Position numbers and translations under genes: made by a program
The notes under the pieces: model-generated
Databases searched by the model: none
Seen by the model: only the letters and a program-made list of their open reading frames with translations
What the model was told of the DNA's origin: nothing
Shown here: positions 53,433 through 62,930 of the stretch, one piece after another
Layout of the letters: each line of letters begins with the position of its first letter
Numbering within the stretch: position 1 is the first letter of the stretch
Assembly (NCBI RefSeq): GCF_900566085.1
Contig: NZ_UPHT01000172.1
Span: 1-64,000, forward strand
Direction: 5' to 3'
Source: Mycobacterium attenuatum
GTDB taxonomy: Bacteria > Actinomycetota > Actinomycetes > Mycobacteriales > Mycobacteriaceae
DNA length: 64,000 nt

Positions 53433-53852
53433 TCAAGCAAAGCTCAGGCCACTCGCGCGGACCGCCAACACGTCGTCGGGCAACGAAAGCGCCTCGCGGT
53501 CAGCAGGATCGAACGCCACCAGGACAACCAGGCCGGGACGCAGCGTCGGTTCGCCGGAGGCGTCGTCGCGCACCAGCCGGCCGATGAACGTGTCGCCGTG
53601 CACGCTGGCCACCTCGATCCAGATCTGGTGCTCCCCGGCACCGACCTCGCGCACCGTGCCCACGCTGACGGTACGGCTGTCCACTGCTGCCCGCCGTGAA
53701 CCGCGGGCCAGTCGGCTGACGAACACCACCGCCGCCGCGGCCGGCGCAATGGCGGCCAGCGCCAGCCATCTCTGGTGAAACGCCAGGTACAGCAGGGTGG
53801 TTGCGATCACCGCGATCTCGGCGACGACGGCCGGCAGCTTCGACGTGTCCAT
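53433..53852 (-). CDS. Two-helix membrane protein with OB-like domain
   Basis: A 139-residue protein with two adjacent N-terminal helices (AVVAEIAVIATTLLYLAF, LALAAIAPAAAAVVFVSRLA), then a beta-rich cytosolic domain (GTVREVGAGEHQIWIEVAS, RLVRDDASG, PGLVVLVAFDPADREAL). The layout is like NfeD/DUF-type OB proteins that assist membrane proteases, but this is a weak resemblance. ATG 53852 has GGAG nine bases upstream. It lies convergent to the CHAT gene (3-base gap) and divergent from the 53937 gene. Confidence 0.75.
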   Translation of the reverse strand: MDTSKLPAVVAEIAVIATTLLYLAFHQRWLALAAIAPAAAAVVFVSRLARGSRRAAVDSRTVSVGTVREVGAGEHQIWIEVASVHGDTFIGRLVRDDASGEPTLRPGLVVLVAFDPADREALSLPDDVLAVRASGLSFA

Positions 53853-53936
53853 GCCACCAGGCTCCGGCGTGCGCCCGGCTACCGAACCCAACTTTCGGGT
53901 TATCACTATCGCCGCCAATACCCCTATTCTGTCGGG

Positions 53937-55256
53937 ATGAGCGCGGATCGGCAGCTAGTGACGGCCGTCGCGGTAGGCCATCCCCGCCGGGCGGTGATCG
54001 ACCGGGCGTGGCGCGCAATCGGTCCCGGTGTCGAGGTGCTCAGCAGCGACGACGGCGGCCCGTTGAGCCGGACCGTCAAACGCATCATCGATCCGCTGGT
54101 ACTGCGCTTGCGCGCCCACCCCCAGTATTCGGCCCCGGTCGTCGACCCCGCAACGGCCGCGGCCATGCACGAACTGATCGTCGGCTGCGGTCCCGAATTA
54201 CGTTGTGCGGCAGCATGGTTCGAGGTGCTCAAGCGCGAGCGGCGCCGGTTGCGGATTCGCAGCGGGAATGCCCAGGAGCTGTACTTCCCGGTCTGTTTCG
54301 AGCTGGCAGTGACCAACGGCCAGCCTCCGCCGGACGATCGTGAGACGCCGGCCGCGGTGCTGCGTGAGGTGCATCAGGGCCGGGACCGCACCGCCATCGA
54401 AGTGCTGAACGAATATGTGTCCAATCCCTCGGTTGTCGCCACCCTGACCACGCAGCTCGGCCGCAGTTGGCGCGACGTGCGCGCCGGCGAGACCGTGATC
54501 GAGCCATTCCTGGCCGGGTTGCGCACCGTGCTGGGTCCCGCCACCGGCCACAGCGCAGCGGCCGCGCGCCAGCGCGTCTGGTGCGCCCTCATCGCCGATG
54601 CCACACCGTACAACCTGGGCGCGCTGGCCCGGGTCGGCGATGCACCGTTGCCGTGGTCGATCGTGAAACTGGGGTTGAGTTGCGTTGCGCCGCAACGGCC
54701 CCCACAGGTCGTCGACGGCTCCGATAGCGATCGCCCGCTGGACCGGACGGTAGCGGATCGGGTACGCGCGACGCTGCGACGCGCCCTAGACCGCGACGCG
54801 CTGCCCGATGTACCGCTGTTGTGCGCCGAGGAGGTGGACCGGGCCTGTGCCCCGTGGGGACTGCTGGCCGAGGACAAACAGGCAACGCTGGTAGCCGGTA
54901 TCGAGGTCGCGGTCGAGCTTGCGCCCCTGGACCCGTCGATCACCAACCGCTACGCGCTGGCCGCCCAAATTCAGTCCCGGCTGCGTAAGGAGGCCTACGT
55001 CCTGCACGCCCGGCGCTACCTCGCCGAAGGCGGGCCGATCCATCCGCGGCAGCGTCAGGTGGTCGACGACCTTGGCGCCTACCCGCAGCCCTACCTGAGC
55101 CGGCTGTGGGCACGGCTGCATGGGCGTGACGTCTGGCAGGAGCCGTGCGACGACGTCGACGACGTGCGGTCCCTGCTGGAAGGCGTCGCCCGCTCGGTCA
55201 GCCTCGACCACCGGCAACGGATCAAATCGATGCTGGAATTGCAGGTGGCGGGATGA
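53937..55256 (+). CDS. Unknown helical protein, first of a coupled pair in the CHAT locus
   Basis: A 439-residue soluble, Arg- and Ala-rich helical protein with no family I recognise. Candidate repeats or domains: residues 1-60 (VTAVAVGHPRRAVIDRAWRA), a central helical region (ATLTTQLGRSWRDVRAGETV) and a C-terminal region with DLGAYPQPYLSRLWARLHGR. TATTCT at 53925-53930 is a -10 box seven bases before the ATG, so the transcript should be leaderless. Its stop overlaps the next gene as ATGA. Its place beside the TPR-CHAT pair, with the same leaderless and coupled layout, suggests one functional unit. Confidence 0.75.
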   Translation: MSADRQLVTAVAVGHPRRAVIDRAWRAIGPGVEVLSSDDGGPLSRTVKRIIDPLVLRLRAHPQYSAPVVDPATAAAMHELIVGCGPELRCAAAWFEVLKRERRRLRIRSGNAQELYFPVCFELAVTNGQPPPDDRETPAAVLREVHQGRDRTAIEVLNEYVSNPSVVATLTTQLGRSWRDVRAGETVIEPFLAGLRTVLGPATGHSAAAARQRVWCALIADATPYNLGALARVGDAPLPWSIVKLGLSCVAPQRPPQVVDGSDSDRPLDRTVADRVRATLRRALDRDALPDVPLLCAEEVDRACAPWGLLAEDKQATLVAGIEVAVELAPLDPSITNRYALAAQIQSRLRKEAYVLHARRYLAEGGPIHPRQRQVVDDLGAYPQPYLSRLWARLHGRDVWQEPCDDVDDVRSLLEGVARSVSLDHRQRIKSMLELQVAG

Positions 55257-56383
55257 GATTGGTCGCCGAATCCGGCTTGTGGACCACCGGGCGCGCCACC
55301 CAGACCGCACCGCTGTCCGCGGTACTGGAAGTCAGTGGCGCGGTGTTGTCCTGGATCATCGACGACCCGCCTGACGACACCGCGACACACATCGCGTTCA
55401 CCGACGTGTCGCGCGCCGATTGGCTATGGCACGTGGTCGGCGAAACCGGGCACGTAGCACTGGCATCCGCGCTGGCCGCGCACGCCCACGGTGACCTCGA
55501 GCTCACCGGCGTCGACATGGTGTCGGGTTCGGTGGACCCACTGCGCAGGCTAGCGATGGGCCACTGGCTGCGGCGGTGGTGGCCTGCCAGCCGGCACGAC
55601 GGCATCGTCGGACTGGACCGGGCGCTGCTCGACGCCGAAGTCGCGTTGCTGACGGCAGGCGTGCAGATTTTCTTCACCGACGACACTTTGGATTCGGACG
55701 TTTCTGCGCTGCTGGCACCGCACGCAGCGACGCTGCTTTCCCACCTGCGCACCGGCGATCGGCGTGTCCTCGAACTGGTGGGTGCCGCCGCCCGGCTCGC
55801 CGACGAAGTGGGCATCGACGACCCCCACTGGGCGAAACTGTCTGCGGCGGTGGATGATTCGACCGTCATTGCCAGCATGCCGAGCGGCCGCCGTGACGAC
55901 TATGCGCTGGCCGCCGGCACCGATGCGAGCCCGTGGGGCATGGCCTCGATCGGCCGCGGCGTGGCGTCGATCAACTGGGCCGCGGTGCCGCCCGGCATCT
56001 TCGACGCGGCCGAGGACACCATCGAGTGGAGCGTCGAGCCGGCCGCTGCGGGCGTGCTTGCCGTGGTCCGCGCGGCCGTCATTGGGCCGGATGCGGCCAC
56101 CGATATCCCGGTACGGGTGCACTCCGGCAAGATCAGCGGCGCGGGCGCCCTGGATGCCAGCGGACGTGCCGCACTCCCCCTTGCCGACGCACAGCAGCAC
56201 GCAATGGCGGAATCGGCTGCCTGGAACCACGATTGGCGGCAGATCACCGTGGTGATCGGCGCCGATGTCGAAGAATCGCGGCAAACGCGGGACCGGGTGC
56301 GGCGCTGGGCGCGCGCCCGATTGGAGCACCCGCCGGACGACGCCTTCCTGGCCGAAATCCTGGCCGGCGAGTCAGCGTATTGA
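55253..56383 (+). CDS. Unknown protein with C-terminal beta-sandwich-like domain
   Basis: A 376-residue soluble protein. The N-terminal two thirds are mixed and helical with no known motif. After VASINWAAVPPGIFDAAEDT a beta-rich part (TIEWSVEPAAAGVLAVVRAA, IPVRVHSGKISGAGALDAS, GRAALPL) looks like a regulatory beta-sandwich of the transthyretin/carboxypeptidase-regulatory kind, ending in an Arg-rich helix. Such modules accompany CHAT and STAND effector loci in actinobacteria (inference). Translation is coupled to the upstream gene by ATGA. Confidence 0.72.
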   Translation: MRLVAESGLWTTGRATQTAPLSAVLEVSGAVLSWIIDDPPDDTATHIAFTDVSRADWLWHVVGETGHVALASALAAHAHGDLELTGVDMVSGSVDPLRRLAMGHWLRRWWPASRHDGIVGLDRALLDAEVALLTAGVQIFFTDDTLDSDVSALLAPHAATLLSHLRTGDRRVLELVGAAARLADEVGIDDPHWAKLSAAVDDSTVIASMPSGRRDDYALAAGTDASPWGMASIGRGVASINWAAVPPGIFDAAEDTIEWSVEPAAAGVLAVVRAAVIGPDAATDIPVRVHSGKISGAGALDASGRAALPLADAQQHAMAESAAWNHDWRQITVVIGADVEESRQTRDRVRRWARARLEHPPDDAFLAEILAGESAY

Positions 56384-56470
56384 ACCACCGGGATTCTCAC
56401 GACGCCCCACCGGCGGGTCGCGGCGTCAGATTCACTGTCGGCCGGAAGGCCGCGTCCCTATGCTGAGCGG

Positions 56471-57532
56471 GTGCCAAAAACTCATCGGGTCGTGCAGTGG
56501 ACCACCGGCAATGTCGGCAAGAGCGCGCTGCGGGCGATCGTCGCAAACTCGGCCCTGGAACTGGTGGGCTGCTATGCCTGGTCACCCGACAAGGCCGGGC
56601 GTGACGCCGGCGAACTGTGCGGCATCGACCCGCTGGGGGTGGCCGCCACCAACGACGTCGGCGCACTGCTGGCCCTCAAACCCGACTGTGTGGTCTACAA
56701 CCCGATGTGGAAGGACGTCGGCGAGCTGGTGCGCATCTTGTCGGCCGGCGTGAACGTGGTGACCACCGCGGCCTTCATCACCGGGCACAACCTGGGCGCA
56801 GACCGCGACTGCATTCTGGACGCGTGCCGGCAGGGCGGCTCGACGATCTTCGGCTCCGGCGTCAGCCCCGGCTTCGCCGAGCTGTTGGCCATCGTGTCCG
56901 CGATGGTCTGCGACCGCATCGACAAGGTCACCGTCAACGAGGCGGCAGACACCACGTTCTACGACTCGCCGGCAACGGAAAAGCCGGTCGGCTTCGGCCA
57001 GCCGATCGACCATCCGGACTTGCCGGCGATGACCGCGCACGGGACGGCCGTCTTCGGCGAAGCGGTCCGGTTGGTCGCCGACGCGCTGGGCATCGAGCTC
57101 GACGACGTGCGCTGTGTGGCCGAGTACGCCCAAACCACGGCGGACCTCGATCTCGGATCGTGGACGATCCCGGCGGGATGCGTCGCGGGCGTCCACGCGA
57201 GCTGGCAGGGCTTGCTGGACGACGCCACCGTCGTCGAGCTCAATGTCCGCTGGCGCAAGGGCCAGACCCTCGAGCCCGACTGGAAGATCGACCAGGACGG
57301 CTGGATCATCCAAGTCGACGGGCAACCGACCGTCACCACCAGGATCGGCTTCTTGCCGCCGCCGTACTTCCAGGCCGAAACAATCGCCGACTTCATGGTG
57401 CTCGGCCACATCATGACGGCGATGCCCGTGGTCAACGCGATCCCGGCCGTCGTCGCCGCCGCGCCCGGCATCGCGACATACACCGACCTCCCCCGGACAC
57501 TGCCCCGCGGGGCCGTACCGCGCAGCAAATAG
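56471..57532 (+). CDS. DapB-like NAD(P)-dependent dehydrogenase
   Basis: A 353-residue protein with an N-terminal Rossmann domain of the dihydrodipicolinate reductase type (VVQWTTGNVGKSALRAIV) and a C-terminal catalytic domain like that of 2,4-diaminopentanoate dehydrogenase-type proteins. GSGVSPGFAELLAIVSA is a conserved mid-domain signature. The substrate is unknown; mycobacteria have several such paralogues. The start is GTG at 56471. It is probably not part of the CHAT unit. Confidence 0.82.
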   Translation: MPKTHRVVQWTTGNVGKSALRAIVANSALELVGCYAWSPDKAGRDAGELCGIDPLGVAATNDVGALLALKPDCVVYNPMWKDVGELVRILSAGVNVVTTAAFITGHNLGADRDCILDACRQGGSTIFGSGVSPGFAELLAIVSAMVCDRIDKVTVNEAADTTFYDSPATEKPVGFGQPIDHPDLPAMTAHGTAVFGEAVRLVADALGIELDDVRCVAEYAQTTADLDLGSWTIPAGCVAGVHASWQGLLDDATVVELNVRWRKGQTLEPDWKIDQDGWIIQVDGQPTVTTRIGFLPPPYFQAETIADFMVLGHIMTAMPVVNAIPAVVAAAPGIATYTDLPRTLPRGAVPRSK

Positions 57533-57602
57533 GAAATAGCGCGATCCGGCTCCCCGGCACCGGCCACGATCGTAGAGTGCGGGGCGGAAAGGGGTCTCGG
57601 GG

Positions 57603-59405
57603 ATGAACTTTTCGGTGTTGCCCCCGGAGATCACTTCGGCGCGGATCTTTGCCGGTGCGGGGACGGCTCCGATGCTGAGCGCAGCGGCGGCCTGGGACCG
57701 GCTTGCTGCCGAATTGTCCGCGGCGGCAAGCTCGTTCAGCTCCATTACCGCGGCGCTGGCCGGCCAATCTTGGTTCGGGCCGGCAGCCACGGCGATGGCC
57801 GCGGCGGCGGCCCCGTACACCGCCTGGCTCACGACGGCCGCGGCGACGGCAGCGGAAGCGGCCGGTCAAGCTCGGATTGCCGCCGCCGGCTATGAAGCCG
57901 CACGGGCGGCAACCGTGCATCCGATGATGGTTGCGGCCAATCGCGGCCGGTTGGTGTCGCTGGTGTGGTCCAACGTGTTCGGGCAGAATGCGCCAGCGAT
58001 CGCGGCCATCGAATCCTGCTACGAGCAGATGTGGGCTCAGGATGCGGCCGCGATGTCCGGCTATCATGCGTTGGCTTCGGCCGTGGCCGCGCAGTTGCCA
58101 CAGATCAACCTCGGCCTCGGCAACATCGGCTCGCTCAACCTCGGCAGCGGCAATACCGGCGACTTCAACCTGGGCAGCGGCAATATCGGCAACGCCAACC
58201 TCGGCAGCGGCAACTTCGGCAACGCCAACTTCGGCAGCGGCAACTTCGGCGACTTCAACCTGGGCAGCGGCAACGGCAATTTCCTCGACGCCGTGCAGGC
58301 CAACTTCAACGTGGGTAGCGGAAACAACGGCAGCTACAACGTCGGGTTCGGCAACTCGGGCCCGGCAAGCAGTGCGGGCAACGCCAACGTGGGCAACGGC
58401 AACCTGGGGAGCCAAAACTTCGGCAACGGCAACAACGGCAGCCAAAACGTGGGGGCCGGCAACAACGGCAACGTCAACACCGGCTACGGCAACACCGGCG
58501 ACCGCAACTGGGGACTGGGCAACAGCGGCAACAACAACATCGGCTTCGGCAACACCGGCAACGGGAACATCGGCATCGGGCTCACCGGCGACAACCAGCG
58601 CGGCATCAACCTTGCCGGCTGGCTGAATTCGGGCAGCGGCAACATCGGCTTGTTCAACTCGGGCACCGGCAACATCGGGTTCTTCAATTCCGGCAGCGGA
58701 AACGTCGGCATCGCCAACTCCGGGCTCAGCAACTTCGGCGTCGCGAATTCGGGCCAGGTCGACACGGGGCTGTGGAACTCCGGAGACACCAACACCGGAA
58801 TCGCGAACTCGGGTTCCGGAGCATTCGGCGGGGTCAACACCGGCTTCGGAAACGGCGGCTACCACAACACCGGCTTCGCGAACGGGGGTTCCTTCAACGC
58901 CGGCAGCTTTAATTCCGGCAACCACAACACCGGCGGCTTCAACTCGGGCTTCATCAACACCGGCTACTTCAATTCGGGCCCGTTGAACACCGGCCTGGCG
59001 AACTCCGGCGGCATCAACACCGGCCTGTTCAATGCGGGCGAGCTGAACACCGGGCTGGGCCGCTCGGCGGACCAGCCCGGGCCCAGCTCGGGCTTCGGCA
59101 ATTCAGACGCGGGCAGCTCGGGGTTCTTCAACGACGGCGTAAACAGCTCCGGCATAGGCAATGTCAGCGGTCTGGGCCTGGACTCCGGCCTCTGGAATCG
59201 CGGTGGCGGCGGCCGCGCCACCGGGTTCTTCAACGCGGGCGCGGGCTTTGGTGTCACCGGCTTCTTCAACTCGGGTAGTGGCGCGTTGAGCTCCGGTTTT
59301 TTCAATTCCGGTGGCACCGGCAACAATTCGGGCTTGCATAACACGGGTGGCAACAGTTCGGGCGGCTTCAACACCGGCACCGGGCAGTCGGGTTTCTTCC
59401 GCTGA
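57603..59405 (+). CDS. PPE family protein, MPTR subfamily
   Basis: A 600-residue PPE protein. Pro-Pro-Glu is at residues 7-9 and WxG at W57-G59, in the helical N-terminal domain of about 170 residues. More than 400 residues of NxGxGNxG-type pentapeptide repeats follow ([24 protein letters not shown]). PPE-MPTR proteins are exported by type VII (usually ESX-5) systems to the surface of slow growers. No PE partner or EspG gene is nearby. A Shine-Dalgarno-like AAAGGGG precedes the ATG. Confidence 0.95.
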   Translation: MNFSVLPPEITSARIFAGAGTAPMLSAAAAWDRLAAELSAAASSFSSITAALAGQSWFGPAATAMAAAAAPYTAWLTTAAATAAEAAGQARIAAAGYEAARAATVHPMMVAANRGRLVSLVWSNVFGQNAPAIAAIESCYEQMWAQDAAAMSGYHALASAVAAQLPQINLGLGNIGSLNLGSGNTGDFNLGSGNIGNANLGSGNFGNANFGSGNFGDFNLGSGNGNFLDAVQANFNVGSGNNGSYNVGFGNSGPASSAGNANVGNGNLGSQNFGNGNNGSQNVGAGNNGNVNTGYGNTGDRNWGLGNSGNNNIGFGNTGNGNIGIGLTGDNQRGINLAGWLNSGSGNIGLFNSGTGNIGFFNSGSGNVGIANSGLSNFGVANSGQVDTGLWNSGDTNTGIANSGSGAFGGVNTGFGNGGYHNTGFANGGSFNAGSFNSGNHNTGGFNSGFINTGYFNSGPLNTGLANSGGINTGLFNAGELNTGLGRSADQPGPSSGFGNSDAGSSGFFNDGVNSSGIGNVSGLGLDSGLWNRGGGGRATGFFNAGAGFGVTGFFNSGSGALSSGFFNSGGTGNNSGLHNTGGNSSGGFNTGTGQSGFFR

Positions 59406-59508
59406 CGGGTCGTGTCCGGGATCCAGCCCGCCTGCCCTGCCAGATGCCCGCCCTCGCCGCGGCCTGCGGCAGGTTTCATCCTCGCCCATTGCCGGGTATG
59501 CGGGCACA

Positions 59509-59682
59509 ATGAGCGCAAAGGACAAGTTGAAGAACAAGGTCGAAGACTTCGGTGGGCGTGCCAAAGAGGCGGTCGGCAGAGCCACCGGCAACAAGGACAC
59601 CAGGGACGAAGGCCGGGTGGACCAGGCGAAGGCCAACCTGAAGGATGCGGGCGAGAAGGTCAAAGACGCCTTCCGGAAATAG
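59509..59682 (+). CDS. CsbD family small stress protein
   Basis: A 57-residue CsbD-like protein, highly charged (MSAKDKLKNKVEDFGGRAKE, DEGRVDQAKANLKDAGEKVK). CsbD proteins are induced by general stress in other bacteria. TATGCG at 59497-59502 fits a -10 box with a leaderless ATG. It sits between the PPE and cutinase genes. Confidence 0.88.
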   Translation: MSAKDKLKNKVEDFGGRAKEAVGRATGNKDTRDEGRVDQAKANLKDAGEKVKDAFRK

Positions 59683-59749
59683 GCGGTCGTCGACCTGCGG
59701 TAGTGCGGGAGCCAAACGGCATCCCCACCGGAAAGGGGGGTGGACCGCG

Positions 59750-60463
59750 ATGGGTCATCGCTGGTTAGCCGACAAGTCGCACCGGGCGCGCCGACTGGCA
59801 GCCGGCGTCGTGGTCGGCGCGGTTGCCGCGTTGAATCCGGCAACCCAGCTCCCGGCTGCGTCTGCTCAGCCATGCCCTGACGTCGAGGTGTTGTTCGCCC
59901 GTGGCACCGGCGAACCACCCGGAATCGGCAACATCGGAGCGTCTTTCGTCGAGGCGCTGCGCCCGCAGATCGGTTCCAGGTCACTTGGGGTCTATGCGAT
60001 CAACTATCCGGCCAGCGGCGACTTTTCCAGCAGCGATTTCCCACTCACCGTCATCGACGGGGTTCGTGACGCCAGTACACATATCGAATCCATGGCGGCC
60101 AACTGTCCCGGCACCCGCGAAATCCTGGGCGGATACTCCCAGGGCGCGGCCGTGGCCGGTTATGTGACCTCCGCTGCCGTGCCGCCCGGCGTCCCCGCGG
60201 CTGCGGTGCCCTCGCCGATGCCGGCTGAAATCGCCAATCACGTTGCCGCGATTACCCTTTTCGGAACACCCTCGGATCAGTTCTTAACCCAGTACGGTGC
60301 TCCGCCGATCACCATCGGGCCGTTGTATCGGCCCAAGACCATCGAGTTGTGCGCCAACGGCGACGCCATTTGCGGCGGCGGCAACGATCCGATAGCGCAC
60401 GTCTCATATGCGATGAACGGCATGACAACTCAAGGCGCCGATTTCGCGGCGCGTCACCTCTAA
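59750..60463 (+). CDS. cut5: Secreted cutinase-family esterase (intact Rv3724/cut5 homologue)
   Basis: A 237-residue secreted alpha/beta hydrolase. The signal peptide (AAGVVVGAVAALNPATQLPA) is cut before QPCPD. The catalytic triad is S130 (GGYSQGAA), D205 and H217 (DAICGGGNDPIAHVSY), with cutinase disulfide cysteines. In H37Rv this locus is split into two frames (cut5a/cut5b); here it is full length. AAAGGGGGG precedes ATG 59750. Lipids or esters outside the cell are the likely substrates. Confidence 0.92.
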   Translation: MGHRWLADKSHRARRLAAGVVVGAVAALNPATQLPAASAQPCPDVEVLFARGTGEPPGIGNIGASFVEALRPQIGSRSLGVYAINYPASGDFSSSDFPLTVIDGVRDASTHIESMAANCPGTREILGGYSQGAAVAGYVTSAAVPPGVPAAAVPSPMPAEIANHVAAITLFGTPSDQFLTQYGAPPITIGPLYRPKTIELCANGDAICGGGNDPIAHVSYAMNGMTTQGADFAARHL

Positions 60464-60520
60464 AAAAGACTAGGGCCGCCCCGACCGCACATCAGCCCGC
60501 CCACCGTGCAGAATCGCACC

Positions 60521-61498
60521 ATGCATGTTCTGGTAACCGGAGGTACGGGGTTCGTCGGCGGCTGGACCGCCAAGGCCATTGCCGATGCCGGACATTCGGT
60601 CCGCTTCCTGGCCCGAAATCCGGCAAAGCTGCAGACAACCGTCGCCACATTGGGTGTCGACGTATCGGACTTCGTGGTCGCAGACATCCAGGACCGCGAC
60701 TCCGTGCGTGAGGCGCTGACCGGATGCGACGCCGTCGTACACAGTGCCGCACTGGTCGCCACCGATCCGCGCCAGACTCCGCAGATGCTGAGCACCAACA
60801 TGGAGGGTGCCCGCAATGTCCTCGGGCAGGCCGTCCAACTGGGGCTGGATCCCATCGTGCACGTATCCAGTTTCACAGCGCTCTTTCATCCCGCCTTGGA
60901 GACGCTGACCGCCGACCTGCCGGTCGTGGGTGGCACCGACGGCTACGGAACCTCCAAAGCGCAGGTCGAAATCTATGCCCGCGGCCTCCAGGACGCTGGC
61001 GCGCCGGTCAACATCACCTACCCGGGCATGGTTCTGGGGCCGCCCGTCGGCGACCAATTCGGTGAGGCCGGCGAGGGAGTCAAAGCGGCGCTGCAGATGC
61101 ACACCATTCCGGGCCGGCGGGCGGCGTGGCTGGTGATCGACGTCCGCGATGTGGCCGCGGTGCATGCCGCACTGCTGGAACCGGGGCGTGGGCCCCGTCG
61201 CTACATGGCGGGCGGACACCGGATTCCGGTGACGGAGTTGGCCGAGATGCTCGGCCAGGTGGCCGAGACTCCGATGATGAGCGTCCCGATTCCCGACACC
61301 GTGTTGCGCGTCGCGGGGACACTGCTGGACTTGGCCGGTCCGTACCTGCCGTTCGACAACCCGTTCACCGCCGCCGGGATGCAGTACTACACCCAGATGC
61401 CGGAGTCCGACGACTCCCCCTCCGAACACGAACTCGGCATCACCTATCGCGATCCACGCACGACATTGGCCGATACGGTCGCCGCCCTGCGGGCTTAG
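60521..61498 (+). CDS. NAD(P)-dependent epimerase/oxidoreductase (Rv3725 homologue)
   Basis: A 325-residue extended short-chain dehydrogenase. The nucleotide loop VTGGTGFVGGWTA is at the N-terminus, with VHSAALVATDP and GTSKAQVEIYARG supplying the catalytic lysine region; the usual catalytic Tyr of YxxxK appears as DGYGTSKAQ. It is probably a dihydroflavonol-reductase-like or steroid-type enzyme; the substrate is unknown. It follows the cutinase as in H37Rv. Confidence 0.87.
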   Translation: MHVLVTGGTGFVGGWTAKAIADAGHSVRFLARNPAKLQTTVATLGVDVSDFVVADIQDRDSVREALTGCDAVVHSAALVATDPRQTPQMLSTNMEGARNVLGQAVQLGLDPIVHVSSFTALFHPALETLTADLPVVGGTDGYGTSKAQVEIYARGLQDAGAPVNITYPGMVLGPPVGDQFGEAGEGVKAALQMHTIPGRRAAWLVIDVRDVAAVHAALLEPGRGPRRYMAGGHRIPVTELAEMLGQVAETPMMSVPIPDTVLRVAGTLLDLAGPYLPFDNPFTAAGMQYYTQMPESDDSPSEHELGITYRDPRTTLADTVAALRA

Positions 61499-61520
61499 CG
61501 GCTTGCAGCGAGATTGTCTT

Positions 61521-61673
61521 CTAACCGCCAGGGGGGTCTGCGTCTTCCCCCTCGGGGGGCGGGGTAGGCGAATTCTTCAGCCACGTGCGTAGCCGGAGAA
61601 GTTCGTTGATCACGATGCCGAGGCCTACCAGCGCCAGCACCGTCACCACAATCGCGGTGGTCACGTAGTCCAT
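61521..61673 (-). CDS. Small single-pass membrane protein
   Basis: About 50 residues: one helix (YVTTAIVVTVLALVGLGIVI) followed by a Pro/Glu/Asp-rich tail (SPTPPPEGEDADPPGG). No family is recognised. The frame is open upstream to 61769, but that part lacks coding character. It could be a regulatory microprotein. Confidence 0.55.
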   Translation of the reverse strand: MDYVTTAIVVTVLALVGLGIVINELLRLRTWLKNSPTPPPEGEDADPPGG

Positions 61674-61797
61674 GGTGACAGGCGGGCCATTGGCCGCGGG
61701 TGTGTCCCGTCGCTGAACGGCATCCGTAGCGGGAACACCCCGGCTAAGGTCAGCCTCACCGGCGCCCATAGCCGGCCCACGAACAAAGGGGTGCGAG

Positions 61798-62109
61798 GTG
61801 TCGATCAGCGGCCGATACCCACGTCTGCGGGAACAGCTTCGCCGGGCCGTTCTCGAGGCCCCGGCCGATACGGATCCGGCCCTTCGACGGGCCGCCTACC
61901 ACGGCGATGACCTGCCCGAGCCGTTGGCGGCGTATGCGGGCAAGCTGCGCCGGCATGCCTACCGCGTGCTGGACAGCGACGTCGAGCGGATGCGCGAAGC
62001 AGGCTATTCCGAGGAGCAGATATTCGAGGTCACCATCGCCACATCGCTCGGCGCGGGTGACAGCCGCCTGCGCGCAGGTGTGTCCGCCCTCAACGAGGCG
62101 TTGCGGTGA
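61798..62109 (+). CDS. Small AhpD-like/carboxymuconolactone decarboxylase-related protein
   Basis: A 103-residue protein, mainly helical, whose C-terminal half (REAGYSEEQIFEVTIATSLGAGDSRLRAGVSAL) matches the helix pattern of carboxymuconolactone decarboxylases but has no CxxC. GTG 61798 lies seven bases after AAAGGGG. The stop overlaps the next gene (GTGA). It likely forms a heteromeric complex with the neighbour. Confidence 0.78.
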   Translation: MSISGRYPRLREQLRRAVLEAPADTDPALRRAAYHGDDLPEPLAAYAGKLRRHAYRVLDSDVERMREAGYSEEQIFEVTIATSLGAGDSRLRAGVSALNEALR

Positions 62110-62684
62110 GGCTGCACAGCGTCGCGCGCGGCAGCTTTGCCACCCGTCTGGTGTTCGCGCTGTTGCAGACCGTGACCGGCCGCGACGTACCCGACATCAT
62201 CAAGATGCGCTATTACCGACCGCGCTTCTTCGGCAAGCCGTTCTTCGCACTGGCACAGGCGCTGATGCGGGGCACGTCACCGTGGACCGTCGGAGAGCGC
62301 GAGCTCTTCGCGGCCTTTGTCTCGGAGCAAAACCGTTGCCAATTCTGTGCCACCACTCACGAAGCGGTCGCTTCGGCTGTCCTCGAACCCGCCACAACCG
62401 TTGCGGTGCTACGCAATTGGCGTACCGCTGCAATCGACGACCGGGTACGGGCGACCCTGGGCCTGCTGGAAAAGCTAACCCGCACGCCCGACGACGTGGG
62501 AGAGCGCGATGTGCGCGCGGTCCTTGACGCCGGGGTCGGTCCCGAGGCTATCCGCGATGCGATCGAGATCTGTGCGTTGTTCAACACGATCAATCGGGTC
62601 GCCGACGGTCTCGACTTCGCGCTACCGACAGCCTCCGGCCGTATTTTCAACGCTCGCGTGCTGCTCAGGGTTGGCTACCGCTGA
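62106..62684 (+). CDS. AhpD-like carboxymuconolactone decarboxylase family protein
   Basis: A 192-residue protein with the AhpD-type redox site: C78 and C81 (NRCQFCATTH) and the following His85. Such proteins act as peroxidases or electron carriers in thiol systems. Translation is coupled to the CxxC-less upstream relative, so an active/inactive subunit pair is plausible. The Crp/Fnr gene 246 bases downstream may respond to the same stress. Confidence 0.87.
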   Translation: MRLHSVARGSFATRLVFALLQTVTGRDVPDIIKMRYYRPRFFGKPFFALAQALMRGTSPWTVGERELFAAFVSEQNRCQFCATTHEAVASAVLEPATTVAVLRNWRTAAIDDRVRATLGLLEKLTRTPDDVGERDVRAVLDAGVGPEAIRDAIEICALFNTINRVADGLDFALPTASGRIFNARVLLRVGYR

Positions 62685-62930
62685 GCCAACTCGCTGTTCT
62701 TGTTTCACCGCGGCCGCGGCAGAGCCGACGAGTCTAGGCGAATACGGTTGCGGCACAGGTAGTTACCACCCGATCCGGCCGAGCAACCAGCCGCGCAGTG
62801 ACCGCGTGAGCCCGTGGCCGGACCGCCGGGACCCCGTCACGTCACCAAGGTTCGGCCGGGATCCCGACAGCCCCGTGCGGACAGGATCGCCACCCGGGTG
62901 ACATGATCGGCGGTGCATCAAGGAGGCGCG

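Noticed and set aside
57432-58925. Minus-strand frame with regular Val/Ala/Glu repeats
   Set aside because: It is the complement of the PPE-MPTR pentapeptide repeats and has no independent start signal.
58120-59400. Regular short repeats resembling an array
   Set aside because: In-frame MPTR coding repeats without uniform repeats and unique spacers, so not a CRISPR array.
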